Below, one piece after another: positions 1 through 5,283 of a stretch of 7,159 bases of DNA. The notes beneath the pieces are model-generated. The model saw only the letters and a program-made list of their open reading frames with translations, did not search any database and was not told the DNA's origin. Source of the DNA: Bacteroidaceae bacterium (lineage in GTDB: Bacteria > Bacteroidota > Bacteroidia > Bacteroidales > Bacteroidaceae). The stretch is taken from NCBI GenBank assembly GCA_030843315.1, contig JAUUPT010000126.1:1-7159 (forward strand), given 5' to 3'. How positions within the stretch are numbered: the stretch's first letter is position 1; every line of letters begins with the position of its first letter. The position numbers and the translations under genes were made by a program.

Positions 1-508
1 CGCCGTTGGCGCTTTCTGTTCCGTTGATGGGGGCGAGGTATGTTCCTGCACACCAGAGGTCGGAGATTAGTATGTCTGTTTTTCCGTCGATGTCCCAAGT
101 AAGGGAGTTGGCGGCGATGGTTGTGGTTGCAGGCCAGCAGCCTACAAGAAGGGCATGCTTGTTTTCTTCCTTGTCATATACGGGTTTCAAGGTACTGGTG
201 AAGGTGATTGCACCTGTATTTTTGGCACGGTTCCCTGTATAGGGGGATGGTGTGATGGAAGTCGGATCAATCGTGGTGCTGCTTGTTGACTGCCATAGAT
301 AGAAGGTGATACCTTCGAGTACGGCGTCCGTTCCTGTAATCGGTGCCCGTGTTTGGGGTGATACAGTCGGTGTCTTTTCTGATTGTATAGCAGTGTATAT
401 AGAGATGGGACGTTCGGGCAGCGTGATGTTGCCTGTTTCGTCTAACTCTTTGTTACAACTACAGAGTAGGGTTGTGGCGATGGCAATAAGGATTGTTTTT
501 TTCATCAT
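1..508 (-). CDS. Fimbrillin-family lipoprotein, N-terminal part (cut by left window edge)
   Basis: This frame is open from a double ATG (506-508 and 503-505) to the window edge, giving about 169 residues of a longer protein. It begins with a lipoprotein signal peptide: MMKK, a hydrophobic stretch, then LLCSC with the likely lipidated Cys at residue 18. It is followed by NKELDE. T53-R54-A55 lies where type V pilins are cut by an Arg-specific protease. Further on are TWDIDGKTDIL and LWCAGTY, the same block seen in the three genes to the right, so it is the fourth paralog of the array. The usual FLRKD motif is replaced by FYLWQ, so it is the most divergent of the four. By family it would be a surface-exposed outer-membrane lipoprotein or pilus subunit. 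Either ATG could be the start. The C-terminal part, including the F-x-H-x-L block, lies outside the window. Confidence 0.85.
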   Translation of the reverse strand, partial: MMKKTILIAIATTLLCSCNKELDETGNITLPERPISIYTAIQSEKTPTVSPQTRAPITGTDAVLEGITFYLWQSTSSTTIDPTSITPSPYTGNRAKNTGAITFTSTLKPVYDKEENKHALLVGCWPATTTIAANSLTWDIDGKTDILISDLWCAGTYLAPINGTESANG

Positions 509-528
509 TGTATTTTATATTCATCTTT

Positions 529-647
529 TTCACCACAGAGGACACAGAGTCTCACAGAGGTTGAAGTGCGGAGGTTGAAACACAGATTACGCAGATTGAC
601 ACAGATTCTTAAAAAACTCTGTGGGACTCTGTGTCCTCTGTGGTGAA
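529..647. repeat. Long CACAGAG inverted repeat between fimbrillin genes (copy 1)
   Basis: Bases 529-559 and 617-647 are reverse complements over 31 positions with one mismatch, which would be a U-G pair in RNA on the plus strand. The arms contain CACAGAG three times at 9-10 base spacing. The right arm ends directly next to the TAG stop of the gene at 648-2072, so in its transcript the hairpin forms right after the stop. No U tract follows in the minus direction, so it is not a normal intrinsic terminator. The loop contains GAGGTTGAA twice (557-565, 571-579) and CACAGATTA-type units at 581-607. It could be a mobile or REP-like intergenic element, or an mRNA-stability or attenuation structure. 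Confidence 0.85.
581..607. repeat. Three CACAGATT-type short tandem units in the loop of copy 1
   Basis: Three imperfect units of about 9 bases follow one another: CACAGATTA, CGCAGATTG, ACACAGATT. They share the CACAGA core and the period of the hairpin arms, and resemble the CACGGATTA units at 2091-2117. This suggests that all the intergenic repeats here belong to one family. Confidence 0.65.
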
Positions 648-2072
648 CTATCGTGCAGCATCGAATCTTCGGACGCAACGGACTTTGCGGTTATCGGTGA
701 CATCGGTAGCGTCGGAAATCCAATAGTCGGTGGCTTGGGCGTTGTCGGCGATAGGTGTTCCGCCGGTGAGTGCTGAGAAGCGGGTATTCCACTTTGCTGG
801 GGCGTCAGTATATACCTTCCAGAAGGATGTCAGTTCTTCAGTGGTGGGGAGTCGCCAGCCTTTATTGCCTTCGGTGGTGTTTTTGTCGGCGCACCACTGG
901 GCGGCATCGGCGTAGGTCTTTTGAACTGTGCCGCTTGCATCTGTTGGTTCGTCAGGCAATATTATGAGTCCTTTTTTTCCTTTCTTTGCTTCTTCGTCGT
1001 AATCTATGATTGTTTCTAAGTGGAATACGATTCCGAATACTTGGCTATTCTTTTGAAAGTAATCTCCTACGGCGTAGTATTCTCCGTCGGGGGTGGCATT
1101 GCTTGTGCCGCCATCGGTCCAGGGCGCTATGGTGGTGGCAGATACGGTGATTTCTCTGGGGTTTACTCCGAGTGATAGGGTGACGGTATGGGTTTTGCCG
1201 GCCTCAAAGTTTGCTGCTGTGCTTCCGTTCATTAGTTGTACTTCGACTTCTCCGGTGACACCTGTACTGCCTGTGACTTTGAGTTTAATGGGATCTGTTC
1301 CCGTGCTTGGTGGGAACATTCCGGTGGCGATAACGTCGGCATTATCTTTTACTAAAGTGTAATTTTGATTTTCGAACTTTGTAGTATAATCCTCTTTATA
1401 GAGAGATATAGGCTTCTCCATGCTATAAGTCAATGCATTGGTTGCATAGGTGTAAGTCATGGTTTCCGAGGTTGTCAATTCTATTTTGGTGATTTGTCCC
1501 CATACGTTTTGGGCTACGTCCTGGCTTGTGTTTTCGGCTACGTTGAGGATAACTTTTAATTGTGCCAGTGCGTGTTGGAAGATCATTCCGGTGTTGTTGT
1601 TGGGGGCTGTGTAGGAACCTGCGTTGTAAATATTGGTTTTGAGGATGTCGACGTTGCCGGAAATAGTCCAGGTGAGTTTACCGGTTTCTGTGGTTGTTGC
1701 CGTAGGCCAGTATGCAACGAAGTAGGTGTTGTTACCGTTTAGGTTATAATTCTGCGAGGGTGTGAATGTTATGTCGCCATTCTTGTCTCGTGATGCAGAA
1801 ATAAGAGCGGCATCACTGAAACCGGTTGGGGTGTCGGTGGCATCTTTGCGCAGGAAATGAATGCCGGTCAATTCTGCTTTGGCGTCGGCACCGGTTCCGT
1901 CCTCGATTACGCCTGTCCCTACTACTTTTGTTGCTGCTGTTGTGGGTGCGCCGTCTATGGTTGCTGATAGGCATATAGGGCGTGCTGGTCTTGTCTCGGG
2001 CTCTGTTAGGGCGGAGTCCGGGGAGCAACTGTGTAGGAGACAGGCGAGGAGGAAGGGGAGGATGGGTTTCAT
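648..2072 (-). CDS. Fimbrillin-family lipoprotein with C-terminal DUF1566/Lcl-like domain
   Basis: This gene encodes 474 residues from the ATG at 2070-2072. An in-frame GTG at 2093 would add seven residues before the signal peptide and lies in a repeat, so it was rejected. The signal peptide ends LLHSC, with Cys16 as the likely lipidation site. Residues about 35-325 are Mfa-like fimbrillin: T48-K49-V50 (possible maturation site), FLRKD at 73-77, VDIL at 141-144, NAGSY at 150-154, FQHALAQL at 165-172, and THTVTLSL then TTIAPWTDGG near 294-322. Residues about 330-470 form a second domain with GWRLPTTEEL at 405-414, DYWIS at 449-453 and RCVRR at 465-469, which is the DUF1566/Lcl pattern. The other two complete paralogs lack this extension, so it may be a tip or adhesive subunit; that role is inferred. 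It starts 48 bases after the stop of the gene at 2121-3200, so the two are probably co-transcribed. The stop abuts the hairpin at 529-647. Confidence 0.9.
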   Translation of the reverse strand: MKPILPFLLACLLHSCSPDSALTEPETRPARPICLSATIDGAPTTAATKVVGTGVIEDGTGADAKAELTGIHFLRKDATDTPTGFSDAALISASRDKNGDITFTPSQNYNLNGNNTYFVAYWPTATTTETGKLTWTISGNVDILKTNIYNAGSYTAPNNNTGMIFQHALAQLKVILNVAENTSQDVAQNVWGQITKIELTTSETMTYTYATNALTYSMEKPISLYKEDYTTKFENQNYTLVKDNADVIATGMFPPSTGTDPIKLKVTGSTGVTGEVEVQLMNGSTAANFEAGKTHTVTLSLGVNPREITVSATTIAPWTDGGTSNATPDGEYYAVGDYFQKNSQVFGIVFHLETIIDYDEEAKKGKKGLIILPDEPTDASGTVQKTYADAAQWCADKNTTEGNKGWRLPTTEELTSFWKVYTDAPAKWNTRFSALTGGTPIADNAQATDYWISDATDVTDNRKVRCVRRFDAAR

Positions 2073-2090
2073 AAGGATGATGGTTTTAGG

Positions 2091-2117
2091 CACGGATTAC
2101 ACGGATGACACGGAAAG
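2091..2117. repeat. CACGGA 9-bp tandem repeat, three units
   Basis: Three adjacent 9-base units, CACGGATTA, CACGGATGA and CACGGAAAG, fill most of the 48-base gap between two fimbrillin genes. The units resemble the CACAGATTA units at 581-607. The repeat ends three bases from the stop codon of the gene at 2121-3200, so it would be in the 5' leader of the gene at 648-2072 if the pair is one transcript. Confidence 0.8.
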
Positions 2118-2120
2118 AGG

Positions 2121-3200
2121 TTAAGGGGTGACGGTGGGGGTGACGTCGCTTTCACCTTTATAGCCTGTGCCCCATGGAGTAATGGTTGTTCCTGTTACTT
2201 TGATTTCCTTTGTGGTAGATTTGAAGGTGAGGGTGGCGGTATGTTTGAGACCACGCTCGAAGCCTTTGTTGCTACTTGAACCATCTTTCAGCTGCACTGA
2301 AACATCTGTTGTTACTTCGCTTTGGCTACCTATTTGAGTGGTGATAGTCAGAGTTAGTGCCTCGGTGCTGCTGGCTGCTGCAGGGGCGAACATACCGGCG
2401 GCGTTGACGGTGGTATTGGTACTGGCTGGGATTTCAATTCCATTTGCATCAAAGGCGGTCTTATAGTCGTATCCAAGTAATGGCAGTTTTTTTGTGCCAC
2501 CACTTTCATCTGTTGAGAAGGTAAACTTTTGGTCACTGTATGCGTATGATGCTTTTTCTTTGGTAGCGATTTCAATTTTCTTGATTTTTCCCCATACTTC
2601 CTTTATTACGTCTATAGATACTCCTGCTTCTGCTTTGCATACAACTTCGAGCTGAGCGAGGGCGTGGCTGAAGGTCATGGTGGGACTGCTTGTGATACCT
2701 GTGTAACAGCCTGCATCGAAAAGCGGTGCATAGAGGATGTCGGTCTTGCCGTCAATGGTGAAGGTTGCTACATTGTTGTTTACTGTCCCTGCGGGGTAGT
2801 AGGCAACGAAGTAGGCGTGCTTGTTGTTGGCAAGGTCGTATTCCTGTTTAGTGCCAAATGTGATATCGCCATCGGTGGTAGTAGTATTGTCGTTATCGTT
2901 TTTTGTACGAGTGCCGGTGATGGCAGTTATTCCATCAAATGACAGTGAGTTTTTGCCAGCTGTGTCGTCTTTGCGTAGGAACTGGATGTTTGTGATGTCG
3001 GCAGTTCCGTCTATTGGGCCTTCCAGCGTGGTGACTTCTCTTGTTACCGCCTTTGTTTGTGCTGATGCTTCGATTGCTGCGCTGATATGTATTTCTTTCG
3101 GTTGTAGCGGTGTTGGGTTGTCAGGTGTTGTAACCTCTTCGCTCTTTGCGCATGAGGCGAGTGCCGCGAGGGCTAATGAATAAATAATGATTGCTTTCAT
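2121..3200 (-). CDS. Fimbrillin-family lipoprotein
   Basis: This gene encodes 359 residues from the ATG at 3198-3200. The open frame extends upstream to a GTG at 3276-3278, but those 26 residues are only a translation of the CACAGAG repeat and the AAAC run, so the ATG in front of the signal peptide was chosen. MKAIIIYSLALAALASC is a clear lipoprotein signal with lipobox LASC and Cys17 lipidated. T49-K50-A51 marks a possible maturation site. FLRKD is at 74-78, GKTDIL at 151-156, FDAGCY at 161-166, FSHALAQLEV at 177-186, VWGKIKKIEI at 202-211, and KHTATLTF then TTITPW at 319-343. These match the neighbours at 648-2072 and 3338-4411, so it is an Mfa-like fimbrillin exported to the outer membrane. 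It has no additional domain. The gap to the gene upstream in transcription is 137 bases and holds a long inverted repeat and a tetranucleotide run, which might affect expression. Confidence 0.92.
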   Translation of the reverse strand: MKAIIIYSLALAALASCAKSEEVTTPDNPTPLQPKEIHISAAIEASAQTKAVTREVTTLEGPIDGTADITNIQFLRKDDTAGKNSLSFDGITAITGTRTKNDNDNTTTTDGDITFGTKQEYDLANNKHAYFVAYYPAGTVNNNVATFTIDGKTDILYAPLFDAGCYTGITSSPTMTFSHALAQLEVVCKAEAGVSIDVIKEVWGKIKKIEIATKEKASYAYSDQKFTFSTDESGGTKKLPLLGYDYKTAFDANGIEIPASTNTTVNAAGMFAPAAASSTEALTLTITTQIGSQSEVTTDVSVQLKDGSSSNKGFERGLKHTATLTFKSTTKEIKVTGTTITPWGTGYKGESDVTPTVTP

Positions 3201-3206
3201 GATGTT

Positions 3207-3234
3207 GTTTGTTTGTTTGTTTGTTTGCTTGTTT
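3207..3234. repeat. Tetranucleotide run (GTTT on plus, AAAC on minus), seven units
   Basis: The plus strand reads GTTT five times, then GCTT, then GTTT. In the minus-strand transcript this is an AAAC-rich leader ending six bases before the ATG at 3198-3200. Short tandem runs of this kind can change length by strand slippage, and A-rich leaders tend to favour translation in Bacteroidetes. An effect on this gene is inference. Confidence 0.9.
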
Positions 3235-3237
3235 GGG

Positions 3238-3322
3238 TTCACCACAGAGGACACAGAGTTCCACAGAGGTTGAAACACAGATTTCTTAAAACTCTGTGGG
3301 ACTCTGTGAACTCTGTGGTGAA
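3238..3322. repeat. Long CACAGAG inverted repeat between fimbrillin genes (copy 2)
   Basis: Bases 3238-3268 and 3292-3322 pair over 31 positions with two mismatches and one U-G-type pair. The left arm is almost the same as that of copy 1 at 529-559. The loop is shorter (23 bases) and still contains GAGGTTGAAACACAGATT and TCTTAAA, as in copy 1. It lies 15 bases past the stop codon of the gene at 3338-4411 and just before the AAAC run of the next gene. No U tract follows, so it is not a standard intrinsic terminator. Confidence 0.85.
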
Positions 3323-3337
3323 ATTGAATTATTATGA

Positions 3338-4411
3338 TTATTTTTCTGGTTTTTCTACATCGGTTGTTCCGGCGCTGCCATCAGTCCATGCTTCGATAGT
3401 AGAAGATGTACAGCTGATAGTTCTACTGTCGGCTTTGAAGGTGAGTACGACTGTATGAATTTTGCCTGCTTCCATAGATTCGTTGCTACTGGGTGGACCT
3501 GAACTTAGGCTGACATTGATATTATCTATTGTTATTGGTGAACTTGATCCATCAATACCTGCTGTAGTAACCTTTAGTCGGAAGGAGTAAGCGGGGTCTC
3601 CTGTTGTAGCTTTTATAGGGGGAATCATTGCTACGGCATCGGGGGTAGGGGTTGACGATTGCTCTTCAGTCATTGTATTAGTTTCACCATAGTTGCTTTC
3701 GTGAATAGTTATAGAATTTAATGAGCTGCTGTAGTCATTAGCGAGTAGTTCGAATGCTTTTGCGTCGCCCGATCCTTCAGCCTTATTGCTACTATACGTG
3801 TATTTCAATTCAGGACTTACGCCCAATACTTCAATCTTCGTCACGTTTCCCCACGCAGCCCTGACAGCTTCGATTGAAGATCCTGCTTCAGCTTTGCAAA
3901 TGACCTCTATGCGTGACAGTTGGTGCTTGAAATTCATCGCACTAAGGCTCCCATGACTTTGATAAGTACCTGCATCCCATACTTCGGTCAGTAGGATGTC
4001 GGTTTTGCCATCGATAGTCCATTCGAAGGTTCCGGCAGCGTTACTTTCTGTTTTCTTACCTTCAGTAGTGAAACCTACAAAAAAGCTCTTTTTGTTGTTT
4101 TGGTTGTAAGTTGGTGCAGTAGCGCTAAAGGTGATTGCACCACCTGTGGCGCGGCTGCCTCCTGTGTATGTATCGTCAGGAGAGCTGAAATCACTCGGTG
4201 TCTGTGCATCCGCCGCCACATCTTTCCGTAGGAACGTCAGATTATTAAGCGTAACATCGCCTGTAATTACCGCTCTCGTACTTGCCCCCTCTATCACCGA
4301 CGTCGCCTTGATTTCTTTTGGCGCTCGTTGTTTTTCTGTTTCTATCTCGCTCTGCGAGCAGGCAGCGAGAATGAGCAGGGTAGCTGTTAATAAGATTGTC
4401 TTTTGTTTCAT
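3338..4411 (-). CDS. Fimbrillin-family lipoprotein, first of the array
   Basis: This gene encodes 357 residues from the ATG at 4409-4411. The signal peptide MKQKTILLTATLLILAAC has a textbook lipobox (LAAC, Cys18). T45-R46-A47 follows; in P. gingivalis FimA, the arginine-specific gingipain is reported to cut after Arg46, so this is a plausible processing site. FLRKD is at 60-64, GKTDIL at 135-140, WDAGTY at 145-150, FKHQLSRIEV at 161-170, WGNVTKIEV at 187-195, and IHTVVLTF followed by STIEAWTDG at 318-345. The protein is therefore an Mfa-like fimbrillin, most like the product at 2121-3200: both have VICKAEAG or VVCKAEAG after the F-x-H motif. It lies 54 bases downstream of the 130-residue gene. 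No clear TAnnTTTG box was seen in that gap, so it may share a transcript with the genes upstream. Whether it is a shaft, anchor or tip subunit cannot be told. Confidence 0.92.
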   Translation of the reverse strand: MKQKTILLTATLLILAACSQSEIETEKQRAPKEIKATSVIEGASTRAVITGDVTLNNLTFLRKDVAADAQTPSDFSSPDDTYTGGSRATGGAITFSATAPTYNQNNKKSFFVGFTTEGKKTESNAAGTFEWTIDGKTDILLTEVWDAGTYQSHGSLSAMNFKHQLSRIEVICKAEAGSSIEAVRAAWGNVTKIEVLGVSPELKYTYSSNKAEGSGDAKAFELLANDYSSSLNSITIHESNYGETNTMTEEQSSTPTPDAVAMIPPIKATTGDPAYSFRLKVTTAGIDGSSSPITIDNINVSLSSGPPSSNESMEAGKIHTVVLTFKADSRTISCTSSTIEAWTDGSAGTTDVEKPEK

Positions 4412-4439
4412 TATAATTTGTTTTAAGTATTAATTCGTT

Positions 4440-4487
4440 TATCACTTTATCACCCTATCACTTTATCACCCTATCACTTTATCACTC
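4440..4487. repeat. 16-bp tandem repeat, three units (TATCACTTTATCACCC)
   Basis: Two perfect 16-base units (4440-4455, 4456-4471) are followed by a third with one change (4472-4487). Each unit is itself two 8-base halves of the form TATCACYY, and a degenerate copy follows near 4494-4502. The repeat overlaps the 3' end of the gene at 4466-4858, so it encodes that protein's last residues and its stop, and continues toward the start of the fimbrillin gene at 4411. Confidence 0.9.
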
Positions 4488-4858
4488 TTTTTCTTTATCA
4501 CGCTTTTAATATCCCTAATCAGCTTCTCCAGCCCCGCCTTTTCTTCGGGATAGCTGGAGAGCGCATGGGCTGATACTATCATTTTGGCAAGAATCCAATA
4601 TTGGTTCTCTGTTTCTTGCCGGTAGCAATGGTAGGACTCCTTCAGGATCTGTGGCGGGAACTCGCTCCAGTCCTTCTCCTGTATCTGGCGGTAGGTGCGG
4701 TTGAGCAGGGTAACAAAACCTTTGTACTGGCAGGCGAAGTTTAGAGTGAGCAAGAGAGTTCCTTCCCGACTGGCTGTGGTGATGAGGTCTAATACTGCGG
4801 AGTGAAAGCGGCAATATTCTTCATCGTCCAGGTTTTCACAAATTAAGAGTCTTTCCAT
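4466..4858 (-). CDS. Hypothetical protein, 130 residues, predicted mostly helical
   Basis: I do not recognise this family. The frame encodes 130 residues from the ATG at 4856-4858. There is no signal peptide or membrane segment, so it should be cytoplasmic. It begins with an acidic stretch (residues 8-14, ENLDDEE), then has long stretches compatible with helices, for example FHSAVLDLITTASREGTLL, and many aromatic residues (YHCYRQETENQYW). The tail is basic (IRDIKSVIKKK). The last six residues, SDKVIG, and the stop come from the 16-bp tandem repeat, so the natural C-terminus may have been altered by repeat growth. It begins 35 bases after the end of the broken HTH gene, on the same strand, and precedes the fimbrillin array by 54 bases. 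A regulatory partnership with the HTH gene is possible but not shown. Confidence 0.75.
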   Translation of the reverse strand: MERLLICENLDDEEYCRFHSAVLDLITTASREGTLLLTLNFACQYKGFVTLLNRTYRQIQEKDWSEFPPQILKESYHCYRQETENQYWILAKMIVSAHALSSYPEEKAGLEKLIRDIKSVIKKKSDKVIG

Positions 4859-4893
4859 GATTTATTGTGTTTATTTCAGGCATACGCCTGGGG

Positions 4894-5162
4894 TTATTCC
4901 AACTGTGTTTCGGCAATGTCCATTAATAATGTCCATAGCTTACGGTAATCTTCCTCGTTTATGACGAACTCATGTAGATAGTTGAATATGCGGGTGTAAT
5001 AGCTGATGTTGGTGTCAGCCCCAAGCGGACTTCGTAGTAAGTGTGTGTACTGATGTGGCAGTCCGCACATAGTGTGCGTATATTAATGCCTAATTGGGAA
5101 CGTAGCCGGTTGATGTATTCTCCGAGTTCCTTGTAACTGTACTTGCTTTTTGAATTCTTCAT
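4894..5162 (-). pseudogene. Small helix-turn-helix (XRE-like) gene, frameshifted
   Basis: From the ATG at 5160-5162 the first 48 codons encode a basic N-terminus, a helix (YKELGEYINRLRSQLG), then TLCADCHISTHTYYEVRLG, which looks like the two helices of a DNA-binding HTH. After that the frame gives a low-quality tail and stops at 4959. Shifting by one base at the CCCC run (5019-5022 on plus, GGGG on minus) restores a sensible continuation: ADTNISYYTRIFNYLHEF, then VINEEDYRKLWTLLMDIA, ending at a TAA at 4894-4896. The joined protein would be 89 residues, a normal size for a small XRE-like regulator. One missing G in the run explains it. The causes could be a real mutation, a slippage-prone switch, ribosomal frameshifting, or a sequencing error. 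It heads the minus-strand genes and faces the divergent gene at 5284, so it may once have controlled either side. Confidence 0.75.
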
Positions 5163-5283
5163 TTAAGTGTTTATAAATATTAAATGTATAGATATGTTAC
5201 TGCGTAGTAAAAACTGATAAATCTTTATTGTTAGTAACTTTGTGGCATATTTCAATGGTGAGATATGTAAATTAATAATTCTA
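5163..5283. promoter_or_regulatory. AT-rich divergent promoter region
   Basis: These 121 bases between the starts of the HTH gene and the primase-helicase gene have only 27 G or C, far fewer than the genes on either side. They must hold the promoter of the plus-strand gene, and probably that of the minus-strand genes. No good TAnnTTTG box was found for the minus direction; the nearest is TACATTTA (plus 5181-5188), which is weak and very close to the start. Confidence 0.6.
5235..5242 (+). promoter_or_regulatory. Bacteroides-type -7 box (TAACTTTG) for the primase-helicase gene
   Basis: TAACTTTG matches the TAnnTTTG consensus of the Bacteroides main sigma factor exactly and lies 41 bases before the ATG at 5284, leaving a leader of roughly 35 bases. 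No clear TTTG -33 box is seen about 20 bases upstream, so this is a half-supported promoter. Confidence 0.5.

Noticed and set aside
529..647. Intrinsic terminators at the two CACAGAG hairpins
   Set aside because: The stems are long and there is no run of U after either one in the direction of transcription, so they do not fit the standard form.
2073..2093. GTG start at 2093 for the gene at 648-2072
   Set aside because: It would place MPKTIIL before an otherwise standard signal peptide and begins in the CACGGA repeat. The ATG at 2070-2072 gives a normal lipoprotein start.
3201..3278. Longer N-terminus for the gene at 2121-3200
   Set aside because: The added 26 residues are only translation of the hairpin arm and the AAAC run, start with GTG, and would bury the signal peptide.
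529..3322. CRISPR array formed by the CACAGAG and CACGGA repeats
   Set aside because: Units are 9-10 bases, imperfect, inverted in part, and have no regular unique spacers or cas genes nearby.
5019..5022. Programmed -1 ribosomal frameshifting in the HTH gene
   Set aside because: The site allows a GGG codon to slip but does not fit the X XXY YYZ heptamer. A lost base in the run is simpler.
5181..5188. Minus-strand -7 box TACATTTA for the HTH gene
   Set aside because: It misses the last G of TAnnTTTG, has no -33 partner and would leave only about a dozen bases of leader.
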